Shown: positions 1 to 12,074 of the stretch, one piece after another
Position numbering within the stretch: position 1 is the first letter of the stretch
How the letters are laid out: each line of letters opens with the position of its first letter
Origin: Cucumis sativus
Lineage: Eukaryota; Streptophyta; Magnoliopsida; Cucurbitales; Cucurbitaceae
Direction of reading: 5' to 3'
NCBI RefSeq assembly: GCF_000004075.3
Contig: NC_026657.2
Coordinates: 31,466,408 to 31,530,407, forward strand
DNA: 64,000 nucleotides
Position numbers and translations under genes: made by a program
The notes under the pieces: model-generated
What the model was told of the DNA's origin: nothing
Database searches by the model: none
The model's input: only the letters and a program-made list of their open reading frames with translations

Positions 1-138
1 ATGCTAGTTTTAGAGAAAGTTAACTGAAATTGACTAGTTATTTAAATAAATTTTCTGTATTGAAAAAGACCAACATATAGTTTTGTTTTGGTAGTACAAC
101 TGCGCCAATTTCTAATAACCTCGGTATCGGTTTTCCAG

Positions 139-1105
139 GCCATCCTTGGCTTCAGGTTGATGGAATGGCTCCAGACAAACCTCTTGATTCTGCAGTCTTG
201 AGTCGTTTGAAACAATTCTCTGCAATGAACAAACTCAAGAAAATGGCTCTGAGAGTACGTTTTTTCTTCGACGACGAATTCTAAAAGCATTAGTTGCTGA
301 TGGTCTAAAAGCCTAAAAAACTGAAATTTCAATTTATGTCACCTTATCTGAACCGCACTATCTCTCAGGTCATTGCTGAGAGCCTCTCCGAAGAAGAGAT
401 TGCCGGTTTAAAGGAAATGTTTAAGATGATCGATACTGATAACAGCGGTCAAATTACTTTTGAAGAACTCAAAGATGGACTAAGAAGATTTGGAGCAAAT
501 CTTAATGAGACAGAGATAAAAGATCTTATGCAAGCTGTAAGTTCTAAAAAACAATTGAACTTTTCCATTTTAAATTTGTTTACTCTTCTGCTCGACATCA
601 TGCAATATCTCTACAAAACGATACTGATTTCGAAATGCAGGCTGATTTCGACAACAATGGTTGCATTGACTATGGGGAGTTCATAGCAGCAACACTTCAT
701 TTGAACAAAGCTGGGCGAGAAGATCATCTCTTTGCTGCTTTCCAATACTTCGACAAGGACGGGAGCGGTTATATCACACAAGATGAAATTCAACAAGCCT
801 GCGAAGAATTCGGTATTGAAAACGTTCACTTGGAAGATATGATCCGGGAAGTGGATCAGGATAATGTAAGCATCTGCTCTCTCTTTTCTTTACATGCAAT
901 GCAAACTCAAAATTCTCAAGGATCTGTTTGTATTTCTGTTTTTTCTAAATCATCTCTGTGTCATTAACTTTGTATCCAGGACGGTCGAATAGATTACAAC
1001 GAGTTCGTCGCAATGATGCAAAAGGGAAATGGTGAATTGGGCAAGAAGGGTCAACAGAATACTAACTTTAGCATTGGTTTTAGGGAGGCACTTCCTGTTT
1101 GTTAG
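139..1105 (+). CDS. Calcium-dependent protein kinase, C-terminal part (5' end outside window)
   Basis: Serine/threonine kinase activated directly by calcium through a fused calmodulin-like domain. Only the end is present: exons 139-254, 369-536, 641-865 and 980-1105, all GT-AG and in phase, giving 210 residues to the stop. Bases 1-138 are intron. The first exon carries the end of the kinase domain (HPWLQVDG) and the junction and autoinhibitory segment ([16 protein letters not shown]), typical of CDPKs. Four canonical EF-hand loops follow: [36 protein letters not shown] and [12 protein letters not shown], each with the acidic residues at positions 1, 3 and 12, so all four should bind calcium. 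The tail after EVAMMQKG-type sequence is variable and ends in a cysteine. The N-terminus, where myristoylation and localisation are decided, and the catalytic residues are not visible, so the CPK subgroup is left open. Confidence 0.95.
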
Positions 1106-2210
1106 CAAGTCAGGAAAAATTTTCCCGCTCTTTCTCTCACAATTTTCTTTGAAAAGTACAAAATCTGTACAATGTTTAACTATTGCTTGGGGTTGATAAA
1201 TAACATGTATAGTATATGCTTGTTTTAGAGCTTGACTCATTTATTTATGTTAGCCAAACAATGCCCTTTTTCTTCTTTAGTAACGAAGTGTTAAGAATAT
1301 ATAAATGTATATAAGGATTAAATATATTACATCGTCTATCCTATTAGCTTAAGTAGCAATTTAACAGTGCCTAAATAGAAAGAGTTGTATTCATACCTTT
1401 ACAATGCCTACTTCTTCAACGAATGAGTTTGATAGTTTTCTCGAATGAATATTTGAATCAATGTCAAGATATATATGGTTAGTGTTCAGATCTTATCTAT
1501 GTTTCTTGTCGTTATGTGTCCTTATAGACTTGATCTTCGACTCGCTTCTCTCGATTTGGTCTTGCTTTCTGAAATGACACAAGTAAGAGATCCATAAACT
1601 AAGGGTGTTGAGTCCATCAAACTGCGATTGTGTTATGCTCAAGCTTGCCGTGGTGAGATTGAGAGTAGTTTTGTTATTTTTCTATTGCTATATATTTACT
1701 AGGTCTGTTAGTTTGTCTAAACTCGAAGGCACTAACCGTTTCTCGTTGGAATACATACATCTATGCATCCACTCCATACCCAATGGGACTTTGGACCCAC
1801 CCATTGGCTCAAAGCTGTCTTAAACAAATGCTCTTAACGTGTACTAACCAATCACATTAAAAGGCAAACTTTGATTAAATAAAAAATTGTATTTATTTCA
1901 CTACTTTTCTTTTGCATTAAAATCCAAGATTAAAAAATGTCCCATCAAAATTATTAAGGGAATGATTCTCTACGAGGTTCATGTACTTCCCTTTTTCATA
2001 CAAATAAAAACACAATTCAACCATTCACAAAATTACTTCACATGCTCTTGTGTGTAATAATAGACCAAATATAAGACATAGTAGGAATGTGTCCATAGTT
2101 TGAAGAACATAGATCGATATTGCAACGAATTACATTTTTTATACATATACACAACAATGTTTGCTATAGGTTCGAAGTGAGTGTACATTAGATAATACAA
2201 AACCAAAAAG

Positions 2211-2214
<4 letters not shown>

Positions 2215-2248
<34 letters not shown>
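2215..2248. repeat. (AT)n microsatellite
   Basis: Uninterrupted alternating AT of about 34 bases. A second run of similar type lies at about 3080-3104. Such loci are usually length-polymorphic. Confidence 0.95.
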
Positions 2249-2251
<3 letters not shown>

Positions 2252-4689
2252 GATAAGAAAATTATTGAAAAATGACAAAGAATCATTGTGGGGAAACTTA
2301 TGGTTTGCAAAAACTAGTTAAGTCAACAATTATGGGACCCTTTCACCATTAGCTTCATCCCAAACCTCTCTTCTATAATTATGTTCCCTAAAATTTACTT
2401 TTTGATATTATAAAACGATAAAAATTAACTTATAATTTATGTTAGGCTACTTTCCTCTTTTCTAACAATGTATGAAACATTTTTTCAGGTGCCAAAATCA
2501 TATCAGTCATTAATGTTATGTATTTTTTAGTCATCTTATATCGTGTTTATTTTCATTTATCAATGTAATTTGAAAAGTGAATTACATTTGTTGTTTACTT
2601 GTGTTTTGTAATCGCAATGAAATGTAGAATCCATAGTCAAATCCAACCAACATACGCAGTCTAACTCCAAATTTGAAGGTAGTCAATTCAACTGTGTTTG
2701 AAAATTACTTGAGACACACTAGCTTTTTCAGATATTTTGAACAAATTTTCAATTTTTACTCTCAAATATCATTATTGTTACAAATACTTTTACAGTAAAA
2801 AAAAAATTGTGAATCTATATCGCGATAATAGTAAAAGGACAATAATACAAACCTTAAACCATTTCAATCATAATCCAATTACGTTTGAAAGTAAAATGTG
2901 ACCTAAAGCAAATTAATTATGTTCGTGATTGAAGCCTATTACGACTTATACATCAATGAAAACCCTTTCCGTCATACTAATTTTGATTACGAATGAGTAC
3001 CATGGCCTTAAATTTAATCTATTATCCTTTGATTTAAATAGTGATACCTTGAAAAAGATTCTCTCCCAAATAATATAAGTATATATATATATATATATAT
3101 ATATGGATTTGTAAGAGTATATATATTCATCACAAACAGCCTACAATTTCTTTAAATAGTATACAAGAATTTTTGCTTTTTGCTTTTTGCTTTTTTTTTT
3201 TCTTTTAAGTTTCCTCCCTTTGCTTTCGTTTATTTAGTAATTATTTAGAGAATAATTAAAGGTTCATTATTTTATAACTAATTTGTCTACTTTATGGTCC
3301 AGGCCAAGTTTGCTTTCAAACTTTTTCTAAAATGATTTTTAGAAGAAAAAAAATCTATTTTTAACATATTTCTCAATTTTATCCAAAAATAATAATAAAT
3401 CAAAATATTTACTAAATATTGCTATATTTTATCAATTTTGTGATTTTTTTTACCGTTCTCCATTTTCTTTTTCTTATATATAATCTTAAAGTATATTTTC
3501 AAAAATAAATTTCTAATTTTATATGTATAGTGTTTATTATCTCCATGTAACATTGATCCCCTCATTGTCTTTAGCATCTCTTTGTATTTATTAATTCATT
3601 AATGTAATTAACAATAAAATTAAATTTTGAATAAACATGTATTCTTATTATTTCGAAATGAAAGTACACAAATTTTATATATACAATATCATCCCAACAA
3701 ATATTACTCAATACTTACATTGTTCTTATATAATATAATATTTTAGGTTTTTTCTTTTGTTCTCCCACACACCATGTGATGATGTAATGTTATTTAAAAA
3801 TACATATTTTTTTTAGTTTTCAATTTCCACATCTAATTGTTGGAAACACTTGTAAAAAGTAATTAATTATAAAACAAAAAAATTAAAGTAATATGGATCA
3901 AATTACTTTTTACTATCAAACAAACCTTAATTATTTAAAAAGGTTCTTTTAATATATGAATCTATAGATGTATATCAATTTGATGCCTACATATTTGATC
4001 CTCAAACTTCCAAAATTTCAATTTCAACTTTTAAACTTTCTAAAAATAAATATTTGATTCCCACATGTATTTTGTCTTTTAACATATTGATTATAACACA
4101 TTGCATCAAAACTACATATAGGTTAGGATGAGTGAGTATTAGAATACAATAGTATATCAAAAGTTTATAAATTAAAATATATTTTTAAAAATTTCAAACT
4201 AATTCGGTTAGTTTTTAAAAATTTTATAAAAAAAATAAACGGTTAAAAATAAAAAAAATGACAAAATAATTACAAAGGTAATAAATTTTGTATTGCGTGT
4301 AAATAATTTGTTTTCTTCCATTTTTAAAAAATTTTGTCTGCTAATTATTTTATTTAAGAAAAATAAAAAATATTAAAATTAAATAAAAATTCTTAAAAAA
4401 TAGTAGAATTATTTAGGAAGATTTTAACAAATGATATGATAGAAATTAAATTCTAACTTTATATTTGATCAAAATTTAAATTAAACCTGAAAAATAAAAC
4501 AAACTCAAAAGTGATTTTGTTTTGCTCTTTCAAATTAAACATAAGATTTGATTTATTAAATGGAAAAAGTCCAAGGAATGAACGGGGTTTGAATGCAACG
4601 CATTACCCACAAAATCCCATTAATATTGAATATGAGAGGAAAAAACGTGAGAATATATGAATAGGGTCCCACTCAATGAACGGCCATGA

Positions 4690-4870
4690 TTGTCTGTCTC
4701 AAATCTACGATTCCCCTGAATCCAATCCTGCCCGCACGTTGTGACAGCTCATGCTCCGTTGGAGTAAGCGGCGAGGGCCCACCTCCAACTCTTAACGTGG
4801 AGACCAATCATGTTGCTCGGTCATTCCACGTCATCGAGAGAAAGCGGGGCCCTGCTATGACTCCCCCAAC
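4690..4870. promoter_or_regulatory. Orphan GC-richer island with ACGT and GGGCCCAC motifs
   Basis: A stretch clearly richer in G and C than the DNA around it. It has AACGTGG and CCACGTCA (ACGT-core) motifs and a GGGCCCAC element, the class bound by TCP factors, followed by a pyrimidine-rich tract at about 4900-5010. This looks like plant promoter or 5' leader sequence, but no gene could be traced downstream on either strand. The role is inferred from motifs only. Confidence 0.35.
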
Positions 4871-6967
4871 ATACGGTCTCTTTCCCCATGTTCTCAAACA
4901 GTTTTTTTCTTCTCTTCCTTGCTCTTCAATCATTGCCTCCTTCCCCAAATTACTCTTTTGCCCCCCTCTTCCTCTTTTCCCAACTTTTATCTTCATATTC
5001 TTACTTCTTTCTCTACATATTGTTAATGCCAATGGTTAATCATAATCCTAACTATAAATATCACTCGTTCATGATCTTAACAGCAACCACCTTTGTGTCA
5101 ATTTCAAATGTAATTTGATTGAGCAATCACAATTTCTCGATTAGATAACATTTTTCGGTTACATAATTTGAGGTCGACTTCTCACATTTCATTACGATTA
5201 CAAAATACTAATAAACAACTATAAACATAATTAATGAGATTTGTTTTTTGTTTATTACGTTTACTTTCTCGTAAATACAACGTTAGTATATTTTTCTAAA
5301 GAAAAAATAAATAGAGTTGGATTCTATGAAATTTAGTATGTATCTAGTCCTTTAATAAACTTTGGAAAAAAAATATTTTTTTTCTTTGGTAATGTTTTTA
5401 TTTGGCGCATCAATTTCCTTTATTATTTTTTTAATTTAGTTTTTATTAGTGTATAAATTTCATAATTTTACTTTTTTTATCCTTGAGTTTTGAGTTTTAA
5501 TTTCTACACGGGTTTTAAGATTTTATTTTGTTATTCCTAAGTTTTTATCCAACCCATTTTTTTTTTGTGTTTGTTGGGATAGGTTTTACTCAATCAACTA
5601 ATAGAAAATTAACATGTGATTAAAATTGAGGGTTAATAAAAATATATAGATAAAAGTATAAAATCTTTAAATGTATAATCAAACTAAACTAGAAGTTTAA
5701 CCGAAGTTGGATCATCTATCCTGTGTTGTAATTAAAAAAATCTTGTAGACTTTAAAATTAAACAAAATAAAAACTATATTTAAAACTCAATTATCAACAA
5801 AAATAAAAGAAATATATATTCCATTTTTGTTTTTATTAGAATGTTTTTAAGAATGAGATATGAGTTTGAAAAAAGAAAAATAAAAAATAAAAGAAGAATA
5901 ACTTATGGAAATGATTAGATGTATTAACTATAAAAGTCAAATAGGTTTACTTTTACCCGTTACAAAACTAATTAACTAATTACCAATTAACTACTTTTGA
6001 ATTTATTTCATTTTGTTTTTTAAACTAATATGTCAAATTTTGCAATATGTTAGGAACACAATTATACTTTTTATATAAGTTTGTACTATCAATTTCAATA
6101 TTATTAAAAAAAGAATTGAAATCTTTTAATATATTTTAATACTAAGAAAAAAATTGATTAATTCCTAGATTTAAATTTTTTCTTAAATTATGGGACCAAA
6201 TTTAAACTTGGCATTTATATAATAACTACTAAAAAATATTAAGAAAATATTTCATCCAAATAGCAACATAATTTAATTTAGTCCCTAAGTGTCCCTCTTG
6301 GAATTTCATTTAAAAAATAATAATAATTTTTTGAAAAATATGTGTATCCATCAAAATGTTTGAAATTTACAATCATTTAAAAGTTAAAAACTTTGGTATA
6401 GATCAAATCAATCAAATTGAAATGATTAAACTACTCATCGTCCTTAATCCTTGTAATTGGACACAAATTTCGAATAATACAATTATGAAATTAAGATACT
6501 AATTATGGTTAACAATGGATATCAAAATATAATTAATAGGGAATGCAAAAATAATAATAATGGTCCTTATTTCATGGAATTAAAAGATGTAACACATCCT
6601 TCTCCAAGTTGTAAAAGTCAATTAATGATGTGACTAAATGATTGAACCATAAAGCTAAACAAATATATAATCTCAATATATTTTCTTAATCAAAATGTAA
6701 AAATTTGTGCTTTAGTTTTACTCTTTTAACTATAAAAAGAAAAACGAGAAATACAACTCAATTAATGGTGGATCTAAAAATTTTGTTGACGAAGACTTTA
6801 TTGTATTTCAGTAAAAATAATCTAAGAATCCGTTTGTTTTTACCATAAAGTATGGGTTTGACAGACTGATGATCGTGAAAGAATTTTTCTAAAAAAAATT
6901 GAGATTGAAGTTAGATATTACAAACTCTATATCAATTAAACTATGTTTGAAATTACAACTACAATAG

Positions 6968-7013
6968 AATTTTAATTTATAACATATTTGAATTTTAATT
7001 TATAACATATTTG
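6968..7013. repeat. Perfect 23-bp tandem duplication
   Basis: The 23 bases at 6968-6990 are repeated exactly at 6991-7013. The unit is AT-rich (AATTTTAATTTATAACATAT plus TTG). It looks like a recent local duplication with no coding context. Confidence 0.9.
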
Positions 7014-8447
7014 AAATGAATTTCGTAAGTTTTATGGGATATAAAAATAAATCATTTATTGCATTTTCTAATTTTCAATCTATAGATAAAAGCTTACATT
7101 AGTAAATAAAATTTTATTTTCCTTTTTAACAACTATCAAACCTAAAATATAATTTTAAATCCATTCATTTCAAACAAAATAATTAATTTAAAATCATTTC
7201 TTCAACTTTGTTGAATCTAAAGGAAGGATGATAGAGTTAAGTTGGGTCCAAATTTGAGTATATATTTTAGAGAAAAATCAATGTCACTTATTGACTATAG
7301 CAATAAAACCATGGAGTTTAATAAGCCAATTCAAACATTATTGCATGGATAAGGTATTTATGACAACTTTAATCTCTATAGTATCATATTCATGTATACA
7401 TTTGAAAAAATGGTCCCTAAACCTATTTTTGTAGTATTGAACGCTAACAAATCCTTTAGCTTTCATTTTGGTGTTTAATAAATCTACGATAATAAGTCTC
7501 AAACATATTTAAAAAAGAAATAATTAACTTATGTATTAGATAAGTTAATGTCTAATGATACTCTAAATCTAAAATTTTGCATCGATCTAGCATGTCTATA
7601 TAAACTATCTTTTAAAAAAAATTATGTTAAGTCGGTTGATGCTTAGACTAAAATAAAATTGAAGATCTAGAGATTTATTAAAAACACAAACGAAAGTTTA
7701 AATATTTATTGCACGAAAAGTTCAAAGACTCATTAGACACTTTAAAATTCACATACAAGTTTAAAGATTTTCATTATATGCCACCTTTTGGTAGGGTTAA
7801 AATGCGTCATTTGAATTAGAAAACTAACCATATGCATAGAATGTTACAAGTAATATTATCTTGAATTCATTTCTTTATGTAATTTTCCACGCAAAAAAAG
7901 AAAGAAAGAAAGAAAATAGGATATGTGTTTGAACTAAATAAGACATTGAATAAATGTCCTAAACTAAATTAATTCTTCAAATTATGAAATAACGACTAAT
8001 CAAATTTTTATTTATTTTCGTTTTAACATCATATATTCAAGTAAACTACTATTAAAGAGATTGTTTCCAAAACCCTTTTTCCAAATAGTTTCTTGAATGT
8101 GTGTGTCTTTATAAATATTTTGGAATGAGAAAATTTGAAGATGTAAAGAGATATTGTTTTGAGAGATTAGAAGTATTTTTAGTGAAGTGGGAAAAGGGCT
8201 TTTGAGAAGCAATTAGTAACAAAAGTAGAATGATCCTAAAAGGTTAGGTACTTAAAAAAGTAATCCATTGATGAAATGTTGTTGAAAGCAGCTGCTAAAC
8301 CACTTGTGAAAAATTTCACCCTCATGATCAAAAAATTCAAAAGGATTCATTAAATTTGGATAAACTTTATAGAAAACAAAGTGGCTTTTTGGTCATTTTG
8401 GAACTTCTCATTCATTCATCTATCCATTTAGAGAGAGAGAGGGAGAG

Positions 8448-8549
8448 ATGAAGATGATGAAGAAGAAAAATCCTTTCTTTAGTTTTGCAGTACCAACTTT
8501 TCTCTTCACTCTCTCTTTCTCTCTCATCACACACACCAACCTTCTGTAG
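8448..8549 (+). promoter_or_regulatory. Possible upstream ORF in the WVD2-like leader (33 codons)
   Basis: An ATG just after a GAGAGA-rich stretch opens a 33-residue frame (MKMMKKKNPFFSF at its start) ending at TAG 8547-8549. The main start codon is 1.1 kb away, behind an intron acceptor at 9688-9689, so a leader exon must lie upstream. Whether the transcript includes this ATG depends on the unknown transcription start. Confidence 0.35.
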
Positions 8550-9692
8550 CTTTCATGGTGAATTCTCTCAAGCACTAAAAACCATTCTACTGCTTCTAAT
8601 CTACACCGCTTTTGATCTGCTTTTAGACTCTTGCTCTGTTTTCAGTTTCCCAGGTCTTCTACTTCAATTCAATCACTATCCTCATACTGTTTATACAATT
8701 CTCTGATCTTTATTGGAATTTGAGTCTCTGTTCTTTGCTTCTTCTTTTGTTTAAATTCAAGATATTTTTTAAAATCCCCACAACCCAATTTGTATTGGGA
8801 CGGTTGCATATTGATTTTGTAAGTTTTTGTGCTCCTTTTCAAGTGAATTGGATTCTGGGTTTTTGTTTTTTCTTGAAAATTTGTTGATATTCTGCTCCTG
8901 TTGGGGTTAATTCAGTGCATGGATAGATGGGTTTTGTGTTTCTTGATATGGGTTTTTTGTAAAATTGTCATTTCTACTCGCCTCTTCAATGCCCTCCTCC
9001 TGTTTGATGAAAGTCCGCACCGAATAATTGTTTTTTGAATCCCCTGTTTGGTTGTGATTAAAGATGTCAGAATCATAGGTGTGGAGAGACAAGTGTATCC
9101 TAGCGTAAATATTTGCACATGGAGGCTAAATTGTTTTCTTTCTATGGTTTGAGGCTTTGAATCATGTCGGACATGGTAATTTAGAGCTTTTTGGGCTGTC
9201 TCTTTTGGAATGTACTGCCGTCACCGTAGAGGTTGATAAGATGGGGATGCTTTTTCATTTTAGAAGTATGTGTTTTTGGGGTAATTTGTCTCAATGCTTT
9301 TTACACATCGAAGGGTCATTCACTCGTCTCGTATTCATCAATCGGTGTCAATTCGACCTTTGGAAGTTGTATGTGACTCTGTTACACCACTGAAAAGATG
9401 AATGGCATGACATGTTGAGAGATCTGTGATCTTTGATATATTCTGCAAGCCTCATTCACGTTCAACCTATAGCTTGTTTTTTTTCTCTTTTGAAGCTAGT
9501 GTAAGAGTTGCAATACTTTATACATTGACCTATAGGCAGCACAATACTTAGTTATTTATTGGTTTTTCTTTTTCCACCTCTGTATTGATGTATAAGCCAA
9601 ATTTGATCAGAGTCCAACTTGATTTTCTTTTATTGGATTTTCACAACTGATGTGATGTTGCTAATGTTAATAATCTTTTCATTTGTCAGGTG

Positions 9693-12074
9693 ATGGAATC
9701 TGAAAATGGAGTTAATGTGGAGGATGAGAGTTGTGCAGTTGAGACACCACAACTGAATAATTCAGTTGTGGATTTGACAAAAGAGGGTGAGAATGGTGAC
9801 AGTGTTCAACAAGCTCCCACTCGGAAAGAGATTTCGGAACCAGTGGCAGAATCTGAAAACCATAGTTCTTCCAAAAATAAGATACAAGCCTCTATAACTG
9901 TTCCCAAGAGTAAAAATGTAAAAGCTTCAAAGGTACAGTCATTGTGCTGTTCTGTCATTAATAGATTATCATATATGAATGGGTTATGAGACTCTTTGGA
10001 TCTATCTTTTTTCCTAATGAATTTGTAGTTCACTCCAGGAACCTGGAACAGCAGTAGGTTCTTCAAAGAACAACAAACTGGCTAAGGAGAAACCAACCTT
10101 AACAGGCTTTGCCCAGTCTCCTCGACCAAACAGGCGAGTTCTTTCTCAGAGCCTCTCGTTTCCTGCAAGAGGCGCTAGTACTGATGTCATGGACAAGAGC
10201 ATTGACAAATATCCGGTTAAAACAGTCGCCAAGCGCACAGGGGAAAACGGTACTAAATCGAGGTCCCAAATTTCAGAGGATTCTCAGTTGAAGAATTCAA
10301 GCAAGAATGTATTGAACAGAGTGATATCGAAGGGTGTAAACAAGAACACTGGTAGTAATGCACACAGATCTTCATTGGCATCAATTTCGGGCAATCACTC
10401 CTCCATTGTAAATATTACTTTCTCATATCTTTTCCTTGCAAATTACTCCTGCTTCTCCAGCTTATTTTAACTAATTATTTCATAATTTTCTTTCTAACCA
10501 GCCTGTGAAAAACACCTCGGTGAATGCAACGAGCGATTCTCCACCGTCTGAATCAGCTCTGTAAGCAAATAATTTCCCTTGTGTTAATCTGCCTCTTTTA
10601 CTACCAAAGAGGTGCTCAATTAACATTCAATTGTGTTTTGTGCATTTCCAGATCTGTGGAACAGAAAGCAAAACCAGAAAAAACAACATTCGCCCCTAAA
10701 GAGGATGACGATGCTCACTCCACTTCCTCGTATGGTTCTCGTCCTTGAGGCTGCTATTAATAGTTTCTTTTTTCTGTTTTTATAGTGTGTTAGTAAATAC
10801 TGAGGTCGTGTTTTTGTATTGTCACCAGAGGTGCCACTCCACGTGGAAGGAGAAACAGTTGTCCTGGTTTTGCTTTCCGGTTAGATGAACGTGCTGAAAA
10901 GAGGAAGGAGGTTTGAATGGACATATATGTTTTATTCATTGCTCGTATGTACATTATTTTAGATGCAGAAAACATTACGTTTTCTGTCTTTCAATGGCAG
11001 TTCTTTTTGAAGCTAGAAGAGAAAATCCAGGCGAAGGAAGTGGAGAAAACTAATCTGCAGGTTAAATCTAAGGTATTGAAGATTCCACATTTTGAACCAT
11101 AATGGCAATTCTTTCATTCCCCGCTCATCCTTCCCGCCCTTGGACCACTCCCACCATTTCCTATCGTACTTCTTTTACCAAAACTCATTTTCTGCCTCCA
11201 ATATCTTGCAGGAAAGTCAGCAAGCAGAGATTAAGCAACTGAGAAAGAGTATGACATTTAAAGCAACACCAATGCCAAATTTCTACAAGGAACCTCTTCC
11301 AAAGCCTGAACTAAAGAAGGTTATTGACTTATTTGTTGATACTATCAGACTGAGTTACTGAAGGGTCATTTCTTTGAGAGAAGAAAAACAAAAGTATCAA
11401 AATTTAAAATAAATAAATAAATAAATGCTAAGGCGGTTTGAGTTCTTGATTTTATTGTGACTAGTTATTGAAAATGGATTGTTTGCTCTTTTACTGAAAA
11501 TTTATGGTTCATCTGCTTTTCTCAGTGGCATTCTGATTGAACTCCGTTTGATATAAGCATATGCTTGTGCTTCTCTCTGTGCCTTGTGATCCATTATATA
11601 AACGATATTTTGCATTAATTTGCACAGATACCAACCACTCGTCCAGTATCGCCAAAGCTCGGTAGAAATAAAAACTCAACTGCTGAAGCAGGCACATCTG
11701 TTCACAGTCCACGTCAAAACGGCGAACCAAGCAATTCACCAAAAGCATTTCGACCTAAATCCGATAAAGAGGCCACTATTTTGAAAAAACCAGCTAAAAA
11801 GCCCCAAACCAAACTCCATCCAAACGAAGCTACAGCATCTAAAACTGAAGGAGCTGCCATCAAGCCAAAACCAAAGACTAACAAACCCGAAAGACACCAC
11901 CCAAAACCCGACGCTGTAGAGACTACGAAACAGCAGGAGGACCAACCAGTTGACCGTCCTGAATCAAATGACAGTGGGGACGTGAACACTGGATTGGATC
12001 CTCCCAACAACGAGGGACCAACAACTACAACCTCTCCAGAGATCATGGCACCTGAAATAGCAGTTGGAGGCTAA
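9693..12074 (+). CDS. TPX2-domain protein, WAVE-DAMPENED2-like (WDL) family
   Basis: Plant microtubule-associated protein; WVD2/WDL proteins bind and bundle cortical microtubules and affect anisotropic growth. Exons: 9693-9932, 10039-10407, 10502-10560, 10652-10729, 10829-10910, 11001-11072, 11212-11319 and 11628-12074. All are in phase and total 484 residues. The N-terminal half is polar and Ser/Lys-rich. The TPX2 domain runs from about residue 250 to 350, beginning near [17 protein letters not shown], with the KLEEK signature right after the exon 5/6 junction, then [18 protein letters not shown] and a Pro-rich exit ([12 protein letters not shown]). The C-terminal 130 residues are a low-complexity Lys/Pro/Thr tail, probably disordered. 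The start is the ATG three bases after an acceptor, so an intron splits the 5' leader. The family is certain; the exact WDL number is not. Confidence 0.92.
11407..11426. repeat. (AAAT)n microsatellite in the last WVD2-like intron
   Basis: Five tandem AAAT-type units inside the intron 11320-11627. No functional meaning is evident. Confidence 0.85.

Larger units (their letters stand above)
1106..8400. other. Intergenic, AT-rich, no gene seen
   Basis: About 7.3 kb between the kinase and the WVD2-like gene. It holds the kinase 3' untranslated region, two AT microsatellites, a 23-base tandem duplication at 6968-7013 and one GC-richer island near 4690-4870. Open frames here are short and of low complexity, and none matches a family I recognise. 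Confidence 0.7.

Noticed and set aside
336..686. 116-codon plus-strand frame over the kinase EF-hand 1 exon
   Set aside because: It reads upstream intron into the exon and then through the donor at 537. The real exon is 369-536.
4686..5118. Overlapping plus and minus frames of 74-117 codons
   Set aside because: They are open on both strands in GC-richer DNA, show low-complexity Pro/Leu/Phe composition and have no family match.
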